Shown piece by piece: positions 44,001-48,698 of a DNA stretch of 64,000 bases. The notes under the pieces were generated by a model. It searched no databases. It had not been told where the DNA came from and saw only the letters and a program-made list of their open reading frames with translations. Position numbers and translations under genes: made by a program. The stretch is from contig JASAND010027774.1 in NCBI GenBank assembly GCA_030248195.1, forward strand, positions 1 to 64,000. Reading direction: 5' to 3'. This DNA is from Trissonchulus latispiculum (lineage: Eukaryota > Nematoda > Enoplea > Enoplida > Ironidae). Position 1 is the first letter of the stretch. Every line of letters begins with the position of its first letter.

Positions 44001-44823
44001 GTAATGTAGTACATCACTGAGTGATTGTCAGTGATGTAGTACATCACTAAAACGTTTACAGTAAATCAGTACATTTATGTTTGCTTCCTGTCTTTATGCT
44101 ATAGAGGGAGAAAATTTACAGACTGAAGACCTAAGGCTATTGACAAGATCTAATTCCAGAAATTAAACAATAGAAGGAACAGGTTACAGAACAGATTTTA
44201 GGATAATTTTGAAAACTAAGCCTGCCGATTTATTGCGGTTTTTTATTTTTATGGCAATTTTGATAAGTTAAGTTAAAACGTTAAGTCCTAGTAAGTGGAA
44301 AACATTAGGTAAAGATTTACAGCATTTATCAAATAGAAATAGTGTATTGTTTAAACCAAACTTGGTTTTCAAAATTATCCTACAGTAATCTGTTCCTTCT
44401 ATTGTTTAAATTTCTCTAATTAGATCTTGTCAATAGCCTTAGGTCTTCAGTCTGTAAATTTTCTCCCTCTATAGCATAAAGACTGGAAGCAAACATAAAT
44501 GTACTGATTTACTGAAAACGTTTTAGTGATGTACTACATCACTGACAATCACTCAGTGATGTACTACATTACTGAAATTTGTCAGTAAAGTTGTACATTT
44601 GAGACCTTTGAAGTCCGATGTACAACTTGACTAGTGATGTAGTACATCACTGAAATTTTCTAGGGATGTAGTACATCACTAAATGTACTACTTTACTGCG
44701 ACATATATAGGCAGTTTATTTGTATTGTTGGCAACTTTTTTTTGACTTCAGGTTGGAATTGATCTGCCGTCGGCCGTTCAGAAGGAATTGGAAGAGCACG
44801 CAGCCCGTATTCAGGCCATGTAA
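16173..44823 (+). CDS. PCK: Phosphoenolpyruvate carboxykinase (GTP), 13 exons, complete
   Basis: This enzyme converts oxaloacetate plus GTP to phosphoenolpyruvate, GDP and CO2, the committed step of gluconeogenesis. Coding exons: 16173-16292, 25085-25257, 29213-29397, 30046-30249, 35087-35274, 36524-36650, 36995-37209, 37703-37883, 39424-39519, 40044-40147, 40817-40979, 42317-42432, 44752-44823. They sum to 1,944 nt, i.e. 647 residues, close to animal PEPCKs (about 620-640). Every intron is GT-AG and frame is kept throughout. Family motifs seen: ARVESKT (PEP-binding Arg110), [16 protein letters not shown] and AEHML (metal-binding Lys and His288), P-loop [10 protein letters not shown] (mobile Cys312), GDDIAWM (Asp335), NSRF, GGRRP, and the guanine-stacking Phe541, Phe549 and Phe554 with Asn557. 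Cys555 replaces a usually invariant Gly. The N terminus is acidic and not clearly a mitochondrial presequence, so I favour a cytosolic enzyme. Confidence 0.96.
16390..18530. repeat. Dispersed repeat, copy 2, with insertion
   Basis: A direct copy of 7146-8560, starting at GCGACCCCTATAATATGAG with the CTGCGCAG cluster. It is split at 17142 by a 718-bp element. It ends with about three tandem ~140-bp units (ACCAAATGAAAGCC, GCTGTAGAGTGCTGTGGTG). Confidence 0.7.
17142..17859. mobile_element. 718-bp hAT-like element, TAGGGTTGG ends, exact 8-bp TSD
   Basis: The ends read TAGGGTTGG and CCAACCCTA. Exact CTGGAGGG duplications flank it at 17134-17141 and 17860-17867, and the homologous repeat near 8060 retains the single-copy empty site. 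Subterminal regions consist of iterated TTTTTTCCGG/CCGGAAAAAA words on both sides. The middle is AT-rich without a transposase frame. The hAT call rests on TSD length and the YAGGG terminus. Confidence 0.82.
18602..18798. mobile_element. Solitary arm of the CATATGAG foldback family
   Basis: Matches the left arm at 8588-8774 (ATGCTCCTTCGTCGCATG, CTTAACATATGAGCCTG, CGAGGCTCATATTGGCG). No partner arm lies nearby. Confidence 0.65.
19080..19390. repeat. Two tandem ~145-bp units
   Basis: Units share GGACGATGGAGCCACTTTTC, GGGCTTTCATTTGAT and GACCACTTTTGAAGACTTTC. The core is the inverted form of the AATGAAAGCCC core seen in the arrays at 8.3, 10.0 and 18.1 kb. Confidence 0.7.
19635..20740. mobile_element. 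1.1-kb TA-inserting element, TAGTCAAGCGGG ends
   Basis: The ends read TAGTCAAGCGGGAAAAAA and TTTTTTCCCGCTTGACTA with TA on each side. The inverted arm near 25611-25625 reads AAGTTTATGTTTTT, i.e. the uninterrupted target. Internal copies of GCGGGAAAAAAACCCA recur near both ends and in the middle. No transposase frame. Confidence 0.8.
21617..21926. mobile_element. CTGG-ended MITE with CCGGCGTCGCCGG hairpin
   Basis: The ends read CTGGGTTTTCTCTAGG and CTAAAGAAAACCCAG. The body matches the family member at 4690-5074 (TTTTCTACATATGCTGC, GACGATTTTTGACC, hairpin plus AAAAATTTT). No clear target duplication. Confidence 0.6.
22069..24606. mobile_element. 2.5-kb element with ~430-bp inverted arms (intron 1)
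   Basis: Arms at about 22069-22500 and 24130-24606 are inverted copies (AATCCTGGGTGCGGGC outside, GAGTAGGGAACGGATGGGC and CACGTGTCTGAGGGGCCTGG inside). A ~95-codon frame exists in both arms but only as a by-product of the inverted repeat. Part of the interior (23740-24010) is dense in TTCGCGAA words. No transposase recognised. Confidence 0.65.
24130..24297. mobile_element. Small CTGG-ended MITE with 5-bp TSD GCCCC
   Basis: The ends read CTGGCTTTTTCCTAGG and CTAGGAAAAAGCCAG. Exact GCCCC copies lie at 24125-24129 and 24298-24302. It sits inside the right arm of the 22069-24606 element. Confidence 0.6.
25085..25257 (+). CDS. PCK: PEPCK exon 2 (residues 41-98)
   Basis: The acceptor is TAATGTTTTAG. 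The reading [14 protein letters not shown] then IYICDGS aligns with the animal PEPCK N-terminal domain. It ends AAAACTG before a GTATAT donor, splitting Cys98. The exon is enclosed by inverted-repeat arms. Confidence 0.92.
25841..28165. repeat. 148-bp satellite, about 16 tandem copies (PEPCK intron 2)
   Basis: The period is 148 bp, seen for example from identical positions at 26166, 26314 and 26462. Each unit has GGTTCAACTGGTTCAAAGTTGAACC (a self-complementary stretch), AAGGCTGAAATTTTGCATAC, GGGCATGGGGAATTCACTGG and CCATGGCTGGCCAGATC. Copies differ by a few substitutions; one near 27920 is shortened by about 29 bp. A ~60-codon frame crosses the unit but changes and breaks between copies, so I do not call a gene. 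Confidence 0.95.
28216..28929. mobile_element. 714-bp foldback element with ~185-bp arms (intron 2)
   Basis: Arms at 28216-28399 and 28745-28929 are near-perfect inverted repeats starting CAAGTATGAAAAATGCTCC and containing several ATATGAGC words. The ATGCTCCTT start and ATATGAG words relate it to the 8588-13810 family. The 345-bp loop has no recognised gene. Confidence 0.8.
29213..29397 (+). CDS. PCK: PEPCK exon 3 (residues 98-160)
   Basis: The acceptor is TTAATTTTTTCAG. It encodes [14 protein letters not shown] with the PEP/oxaloacetate-binding Arg110, then FPGCMAG. The donor is GTAGGC, phase 1. Confidence 0.95.
29509..29594 (+). repeat. Degenerate tRNA-like sequence (probable SINE head)
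   Basis: Has an A-box-like TAGCTCAGTTGG and a B-box GGTTCGAATCC followed by CCCGAATTTTTTC. The acceptor and T stems do not pair, so it is not an intact tRNA. A similar B box plus CCCGATTTTTTC ending occurs at 38436-38472. Polymerase III-derived SINE is the likely explanation. Confidence 0.5.
30046..30249 (+). CDS. PCK: PEPCK exon 4 (residues 160-228)
   Basis: The acceptor is CTTTCTTTTCAG. It encodes [20 protein letters not shown] and a segment ending [12 protein letters not shown]. Two donors are near the end. GTACGG at 30250 keeps frame and length relative to other PEPCKs, so I chose it over GTTTTT five bases later. Confidence 0.93.
30340..30694. mobile_element. CTGG-family MITE with 5-bp TSD GTATA (intron 4)
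   Basis: The ends read CTGTGCTTTTTCTAAG and CTAAAAAGCCCAG. Exact GTATA copies lie at 30335-30339 and 30695-30699. The interior has G/C tracts and the family AT-rich body. Confidence 0.72.
31952..32073. repeat. (CA)n microsatellite
   Basis: An almost pure CA dinucleotide run with a few CG variants. Long frames through it on either strand are low-complexity artefacts. Confidence 0.95.
32677..33289. mobile_element. 613-bp hairpin element with ~285-bp arms (intron 4)
   Basis: The arms at 32677-32956 and 33001-33289 are inverted copies with a 44-nt loop (CCGATTTCAGATTCGTGATC, AATTTGACTGAGTTG and others pair). The transcript of intron 4 would form a long duplex here. No coding frame. A related, more degenerate inverted pair lies at 33556-33640 and 33909-33990. 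Confidence 0.85.
34096..34880. mobile_element. Head-to-head pair of G/C-tract MITEs (intron 4)
   Basis: Two copies of the CTGG family body meet near 34450 in opposite orientation, one with CCGGCGAAGCTGG near 34318 and one with TTCCGGCTTCGCCGG near 34628. Together they form a large foldback. Ends include GGGTTTTTTTAGGC and AAATAAACCCAGGG. Confidence 0.55.
35087..35274 (+). CDS. PCK: PEPCK exon 5 (residues 228-290)
   Basis: The acceptor is TTTGCCTGTTTCAG. It encodes [10 protein letters not shown], the substrate loop [20 protein letters not shown] with the metal-binding Lys, and EGWLAEHML with metal ligand His288. The donor is GTAAAC, phase 0. Confidence 0.97.
35520..35845. mobile_element. CTGG-family MITE remnant (intron 5)
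   Basis: The left end is CTGGGTTTTCTCTAGG; the body matches the family and includes hairpin CCGGCGAAGCTGG near 35731. The right end is not clear. Confidence 0.5.
35970..36410. mobile_element. 441-bp hAT-like MITE with GGCCC arrays, exact 8-bp TSD (intron 5)
   Basis: The ends read TAGAGATGAGCA and TGCTCATCTCTA. Exact CTTTGGAC duplications lie at 35962-35969 and 36411-36418. Subterminal regions are arrays of CGGCCCGGCCCG on both sides; the middle is AT-rich. The TAGAGATG terminus and 8-bp TSD fit hAT. No transposase. Confidence 0.88.
36524..36650 (+). CDS. PCK: PEPCK exon 6 (residues 291-333), P-loop
   Basis: The acceptor is GTTTTTTTTTCAG. It carries [11 protein letters not shown] and the kinase-1a P-loop [13 protein letters not shown] with hyper-reactive Cys312. 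The donor is GTAAGA, phase 1. Confidence 0.97.
36995..37209 (+). CDS. PCK: PEPCK exon 7 (residues 333-404), kinase-2 motif
   Basis: The acceptor is GTGGCTGTAG. It encodes [10 protein letters not shown] with metal-binding Asp335, [14 protein letters not shown] and [10 protein letters not shown]. The donor is GTATGG, phase 0. Confidence 0.97.
37703..37883 (+). CDS. PCK: PEPCK exon 8 (residues 405-465)
   Basis: The acceptor is GTTGTTTTCTGTTTTAG. It encodes [15 protein letters not shown] with substrate-binding Asn428 and Arg430, and [10 protein letters not shown] with Arg461. The donor is GTGACC, phase 1. Confidence 0.97.
37911..38290. mobile_element. G/C-tract MITE remnant (intron 8)
   Basis: Starts CTGGTTTTCTCCTAGG and carries AAATTTCTGGGGGGG and GAGGCCCGAATCCTGGGG, as in the 22-24 kb element. 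The right terminus is unclear and no target duplication was found. Confidence 0.45.
38400..38472 (+). repeat. Degenerate tRNA-like sequence (probable SINE head)
   Basis: Begins GGCTAGCTCATTCCA and has GGGATCGAGTCCCGCC, a paired T-arm, followed by CCCGATTTTTTC. The anticodon and acceptor arms do not form. The ending matches the tRNA-like sequence at 29509-29594. Confidence 0.45.
38487..39269. mobile_element. 783-bp hAT-like element, exact 8-bp TSD CTTGGTGG (intron 8)
   Basis: The ends read CAGTAGCGTAGGTAC and GTATCTACGCTAGTG. Exact CTTGGTGG duplications lie at 38479-38486 and 39270-39277. The interior includes G/C tracts and the palindrome GCGCGCCGGAGGCGCG near 39044 followed by AAAATTTTTTT. 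No transposase frame. Confidence 0.88.
39424..39519 (+). CDS. PCK: PEPCK exon 9 (residues 465-497)
   Basis: The acceptor is TTTTTTATCTTCAG. It encodes [19 protein letters not shown] then [10 protein letters not shown], strongly conserved in the family. The donor is GTTAGT, phase 1. Confidence 0.96.
39536..39831. mobile_element. 296-bp CTGG-family MITE, 5-bp TSD ACTTA (intron 9)
   Basis: The ends read CTGGCTTACTTCTAGG and AGTAGAAGTAAGCCAG. Exact ACTTA copies lie at 39531-39535 and 39832-39836. The interior has hairpin CCGGCGAAGCCGG near 39714 and C/G tracts. It starts 17 bases after the exon 9 end. Confidence 0.85.
40044..40147 (+). CDS. PCK: PEPCK exon 10 (residues 497-531)
   Basis: The acceptor is CACGTTTCTAG. 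It encodes [19 protein letters not shown] and HYLQHWL, which match the family. The donor is GTTGGT, phase 0. Confidence 0.95.
40185..40586. mobile_element. 402-bp CTGG-family MITE, 5-bp TSD CTACA (intron 10)
   Basis: The ends read CTGGCATTTTTTTAGG and GCTAAAAAAATGCCAG. Exact CTACA copies lie at 40180-40184 and 40587-40591. Very long G and C tracts fill both flanks of an AT-rich core. Confidence 0.85.
40817..40979 (+). CDS. PCK: PEPCK exon 11 (residues 532-586), guanine-binding site
   Basis: The acceptor is GCATGTTTTAG. It encodes [10 protein letters not shown] then GKFLWPGF, supplying Phe541, Phe549 and Phe554 that stack on guanine, and Asn557. Residue 555 is Cys (codon TGT) where the family usually has Gly, and 558 is Ile. 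The donor is GTACTG, phase 1. Confidence 0.95.
41158..41868. mobile_element. 711-bp hAT-like element, CACTGGCGGATCCAGG ends
   Basis: The ends read CACTGGCGGATCCAGGA and CCCTGGATCCGCCCCTG, matching the family of 11827-12227. Flanks GTTTCAGT and ATTTCAGT agree at 7 of 8 positions. It sits inside the 41042-42221 element and is itself split by 41189-41524. A GCGCCGACGTCG variant of the shared palindrome is near 41757. Confidence 0.75.
41189..41524. mobile_element. 336-bp hAT-like MITE built of GAGACC repeats
   Basis: The ends read CAGGGTTGGG and CCCAACCCTG. Both subterminal parts are iterations of GAGACCGAGACC; the middle is AT-rich. Flanks are GACGGGGC and ACGGGGGC, consistent with a duplicated 8-mer blurred by G-run slippage. 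It is the innermost of three nested insertions. Confidence 0.72.
42317..42432 (+). CDS. PCK: PEPCK exon 12 (residues 586-624)
   Basis: The acceptor is TTCTGTTTTCTAG. It encodes [21 protein letters not shown] and VQSFFQEQ, the C-terminal helical region. The donor is GTATAC, phase 0. Confidence 0.94.
42537..42905. mobile_element. 369-bp foldback element (intron 12)
   Basis: The inverted arms start GCAAGAGTACATAATATAAG and extend through GAGTGTGACAGCTGG; the inner arms pair through GGTAAGC and GGGGTCCAATTTGG-like sequence. It abuts a second, related foldback at 42906. Confidence 0.7.
42906..43413. mobile_element. 508-bp foldback element (intron 12)
   Basis: Inverted arms carry AGAGTACATAATAACTAAG, GAGTGTGAAAAGCGCCACGC and TAATAGGCTTGCG-like sequence. 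The terminal GAGTACATAATA is shared with the adjacent 42537-42905 element, so both belong to one family. An internal ~145-bp segment is partly duplicated (CTACACGATAACTGC). Confidence 0.7.
43866..44707. mobile_element. 842-bp foldback element with ~340-bp arms (intron 12)
   Basis: The arms at 43866-44225 and 44365-44707 are near-perfect inverted copies starting TATATGTCGCAGTAAAGTAG. Each arm contains four or more copies of the palindrome AGTGATGTAGTACATCACT. The 140-bp loop is AT-rich. The element ends 44 bases before PEPCK exon 13. Confidence 0.88.
44752..44823 (+). CDS. PCK: PEPCK exon 13, C terminus and stop
   Basis: The acceptor is TTTTTTTGACTTCAG. It encodes [20 protein letters not shown] and ends QAM before TAA at 44821-44823, matching the short C-terminal helix of animal PEPCKs. 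Confidence 0.94.
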   Translation, partial: VGIDLPSAVQKELEEHAARIQAM

Positions 44824-44917
44824 TTGCTCTGCGCTTTGTTGGCCCTGCCGGCAGACCCCTGTCTTAAGGAGATCAGCATTATATACATCATGAACTTCGA
44901 TCGGTTGAAATTAGCGT

Positions 44918-44923
44918 AATAAA
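44918..44923 (+). terminator. PEPCK polyadenylation signal AATAAA
   Basis: AATAAA 95 bases after the PEPCK stop codon, the first such signal downstream. It gives a short 3' UTR. Confidence 0.75.
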
Positions 44924-44939
44924 CTGTAGTCTAGATTTA

Positions 44940-45012
44940 GGAGGGTTTGGTTGAGCGGTATTGTTCCCATCTTGCGACGAGTCTAACACTCTCTGGTTCT
45001 ATCCCCACCCTG
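44940..45012 (+). repeat. Degenerate tRNA-like sequence downstream of PEPCK
   Basis: Contains GGTTGAGCGG and a B-box-like GGTTCTATCC. Upstream AATAAACTGTAGTC resembles AATAAACTACAGTC at 61611, also followed by a tRNA-like B box, so the two may be copies of one SINE-like unit. Confidence 0.35.
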
Positions 45013-46110
45013 GTCTTTACATGTTTGAAATTCTGATTTCAATCTTTCTCATAATATTTCTCACTCCCACCCCCTCCCTGCCGAATTTTCTTCAAATTCC
45101 TATGCGAATGGTCAATCTTTTTATTTTGTATTTGTATTTTATCCTATCTATATAGGTTGCTTTATATACATGTACAGTCTAGTTTTGTTGTGTTTAATTA
45201 TATACTGTTGAGTGTTTTAACAGGGTCGGTTACTGTATTTTGGTATGTATAAGCATAGATTTATATTTTCGATTGTATTAATTAATTGGTATCTTGCCAC
45301 TGATGGAGATTTTTGGTGTTGATTTTTTCTGTACAACAAATTCCTTGTTTTCAGTATAGATATGAGCTTCTTTGCAGAATGAGCTAAATCGATTTTGATA
45401 GGAATTATTTAAACAGGTCCGTTCATCCCATCAGGATTCTTAAAAAAAATTTGTGAACTTTAAATTAACTTTAACTTAAATTAAATTTAAATTACATAAA
45501 TTAACTTAAATTAACTTGTTAACTTAAATTTTATTAGATGGCCGTTTAGCTCACACTCGCGGTGAATTTCAATATATGTATATATTTTTTCAGTTTCAAA
45601 CATTTTGTTGATATGATGATGCTACCATTGTATTTGTTGTTGTCTGTAACTGTACGCCTGATGTGTTAGGATTTTAAAGTGCTTGATTTATAACTTATTA
45701 AATACACTGTAGGCTGTGTAGATAAGTATTTCGCCAATTGAGGGTTAATAAGTTTTGCTCGCCACTAATTTTAAAGTTAAAGTTAGTGAATGCTCACCCA
45801 AATAAGAAAATTTGCTATCCATATTAAATTATTCCCACCTAAGACAATTTTTGCTCCAATCACCAATGCGAGTTTTTAATGAGGCGACCCGGCCCGAGTT
45901 TTCTGTTGAGCCCGGCCCTACTGTGGTCGTTAGGGCCGCTCGGGCTTTCCGGGCTATTTGCGTAGTTTGTCTTTGCTTAAAAATTCTATTTTTTCGTAGT
46001 GGCCTCTTATAGGCACACTGTTGTCTTCTTCAACGCTTGTGCAGACAAGTTTAGCACATAATTGTACTGTCCAAATAGTATCAGCATGTATGGTGGGAAA
46101 ATGCAGACCA
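45013..46110. other. Intergenic sequence, no gene recognised
   Basis: AT-rich, with short AAATTAACTT repeats at 45460-45535 and a GGCCCG-rich patch at 45885-45950. No conserved frame or splice chain seen. Confidence 0.5.
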
Positions 46111-46531
46111 GGGGCCCGTTGCATGAAAGTTATTACTAATAAGTTATTAGTGATTAGTTGATTCGTGTAGCGGTTTTGTCGAAAAGATCTAAGCTTGGAA
46201 ACTAAGTAGAAGGTTGTGTTATATGTCGCTTTGTAGCTTTCGAGATGCTCTAGCAAATTAAATATTCAAAATTGGTGTGCAATTAAAATTCCCGGTATGC
46301 TAGCGGAAAAGTCTTTAAAATTCACGTTTTGTTGATAATTGCGACCATTATGATTGAGTAAGCGAATATTGAAAATTTTCGCTTTATTTTAAAATTAGCT
46401 AGTTTATTAAATGCAAAATGGCACCAGTAACTTCATAACTTGTAGGTTCTATCAATAGTTTTGCTCATTCATATACTGTTGCACTAATCGTCTAATCACT
46501 GATTAGTAATAACTTTTATGCAACGGGCCCC
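46111..46531. mobile_element. 421-bp MITE, GGGGCCCGTTGCAT ends
   Basis: The ends read GGGGCCCGTTGCATGAAAG and CTTTTATGCAACGGGCCCC, with inverted arms through TTATTACTAAT and TCACTGATTAG. GGGGCCCGTT-type MITEs are widespread in invertebrate genomes. No frame. Confidence 0.78.
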
Positions 46532-46532
46532 T

Positions 46533-47066
46533 GGGGCACATTTCATAAATACTTGCGGATTTGCAAGTGGAAGTTTGCAAGTACTCGCACTTGAAACGCA
46601 AGTGCGGGTTACTAGTGTTTCATAAAATTCTTCCGCACCGCAAACTTGAGGAATTTAGCCGAGCAAGTTGCGAACTTGACGAACTTGCAACGCAAGTGCG
46701 AGTACAAGCAAAACTGACTGTTTAAAAATCTCATAACTTTCTAGTAGTGTCTTTAAATTTATTGAAATTTTCCCGAACTATACAAAACATGTCAAACACG
46801 AAAGTATTTACTTGTTAAATTTGGTTAAAAACTGATAAAAATTCAAATTGTAAAAAACGTCTAGTTAAAATTTACTAGACGACTGTTCTCGCACTTGCAA
46901 GTTGCAAGTGCCTGTTCCAGCTAGTTTTATGGAACACTTACTAGCTGCTAGTGTTCAAGCGAACTTGCAACTTGCAAGCCACTTGACTCGCAATTCAAGT
47001 GCGAGTGCGGATTCTCCACATATATCACTTTATGAAACACTTACCAGTTTTTATGAAATTGGCCCC
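46533..47066. mobile_element. 534-bp MITE, GGGGCACATTTCATAAA ends, CTTGCAAGT-rich
   Basis: The ends read GGGGCACATTTCATAAA and TTTATGAAATTGGCCCC. The subterminal parts are iterations of ACTTGCAAG/GCAAGTGCG words. It begins one base after the preceding MITE ends, so the two were inserted back to back. Confidence 0.78.
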
Positions 47067-48380
47067 TGCATACAGTGTCGGCGTCGGGTATGAAACCCTG
47101 GTGCTAGTTTCACGATTGGACAGACCGTTTGATTGCAAGTTGTTGTCGAAGGTGTGTGATGTCTAACTATCAAATAAAGATTAGTCGTGTTGAATATCGA
47201 ATTAGGCTCGCATTAGGGTTCGCTCAACAACAAGCTGACAAAGGTTCTATACAAAAACAGATGTTTATTCCAATAATCATGTAAAATGGCAGACAACTCA
47301 AAATAGTTGTCACTCACAAAGTAAACACAACTCTAGCTCACGACATAAAAATTCCAGAAATGAGGTCGATACACGACCAAGTACCAACCTACCCACTCCA
47401 CGGAATAACCCCAACTGATTGTATTCCGCCATCTTGAATTAGTTCAAACTCATGAGTCATTACAAGCCACGAAATTAGGCATCAATAATTACAGATTGAT
47501 CATTACTTATTCACTCACAGGCTAAATTCTGCCTACTTAGGCTTAGGATCTTTGATCTAAGGATTATTTTATACGATGTCAAAGCTCTAGATGTCAGGTC
47601 TATCTTTGCAAAATTTGGGCACTGTTCTTGCACATAGCGTTCAGCCCACAAAAAGTTTGTATGTGTGTCATGTCTAGTTTCGGACCGACAAAACCAACTT
47701 GCGAAGGCTCCACAGGACGCTACGTTTGGTAGAATTCTTTTAAACTTTAAACTACTTTGCACCAAATCTAATACTATTGTGTGGCAAAAGAAGTTAACTT
47801 ATCCATCATCGAACTTTTAGTGAAATTCGTAGCCTCCCCCTTATATTACCAGTTGTATCCTCCATGTTTCGCTTTCAGGTCTAAATTTGTTCAGCGTCAG
47901 TTCAAACTAGATTTTTCATTTCAATTCCAGTCACTAGTTTGAAAAACACGAATGGTAACTCTGTGAATGGCAACTACAATATCCAGCCTTTGCGAATTTT
48001 AAACTCTTGCAAAAAATTAGTTCAAGTACCAATTTTAAGCGAAGAACCGGCCGGTTCCAAATCCTACCGGTTCCGGCTCGGTTCCGGTTCCAACCGGTTC
48101 TAGTGGAGTTCTAGCTCTAGTTGCCAGTTAAACACTATAGATCTGCAAATGTCACCGGCCGCCGGTCTGTTACATGCCGATCGGCCCGTTGTCTTACTGG
48201 ACCTGAACAAGACTACTGTTCTGACTTGCAAACCTGCTCTACCAGAGGGGTGATGCAAATTGCAAAAGGGTTTACCGGGTGGAGGTTTCAGTACCACTAG
48301 TTACGAGTCAACACCAGCGTTTTTTGGTAGTTTTAATAAAAATAAATTTAATTTAATTTAATATAAAACTTTAGCAATAG
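47067..48380. other. Intergenic sequence; end part homologous to 58380-58680
   Basis: No gene recognised in 47067-48090. A patch at 48043-48115 repeats CCGGTTCC words. From about 48100 the minus strand matches sequence downstream of the secreted-protein gene copy at 58042 (GTGGTACTGAAACCTC, GGTAAACCC), so the duplication includes 3' flanking DNA. Confidence 0.5.
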
Positions 48381-48458
48381 CAGTTACCGGCTTTCTGCTC
48401 AACTTCGGCAGGTAGTTTGTCATTCGTTCGAGATTCCAAAAGATTAGAAGTAGTACAG

Positions 48459-48698
48459 CTAGTGAAGCGGGGTCAGGAAGTTACGCTTCAGAGGGAGTTG
48501 GTAGACCCGACAGCAGGTTCTGAGAGATCCGAGGGGGTCGAGAATGATGTCATCGAGGGTGACGAGGGGACAGGTGAAGGTGGAGAGGAAGAGACGGTCC
48601 CCGACCACTCGGAACAGCGGCGCCGTCACTGAGTCCCGCCAGGACGCGTCCCCAGAGGCCAGGAGGAGAGCCAGAACCAACACAGAGGACATGTGCAT
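48459..48698 (-). CDS. 79-residue putative secreted protein, copy A
   Basis: It starts MHMSSVLVLALLLASGDASW, a hydrophobic segment with a small-residue end like a signal peptide, followed by a ~59-residue mature part ending LLH or PLH. Homologous copies lie at 54895-55134, 58042-58281 and (3' part) 60270-60425. Against the 58-kb copy, 13 codons differ and 8 are synonymous; 8 of 14 base changes fall in third positions. The overlapping opposite-strand frame shows about 10 replacements and 2 silent changes. Conserved flanks include a TATA-like CATAAAAT about 80 bases upstream. I recognise no domain; the function is unknown. Confidence 0.5.
   Translation of the reverse strand: MHMSSVLVLALLLASGDASWRDSVTAPLFRVVGDRLFLSTFTCPLVTLDDIILDPLGSLRTCCRVYQLPLKRNFLTPLH

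Noticed and set aside
48417..48632. Acidic plus-strand frame overlapping secreted-protein copy A
   Set aside because: Between copies it accumulates mostly amino-acid changes, whereas the opposite frame changes mainly at silent sites.
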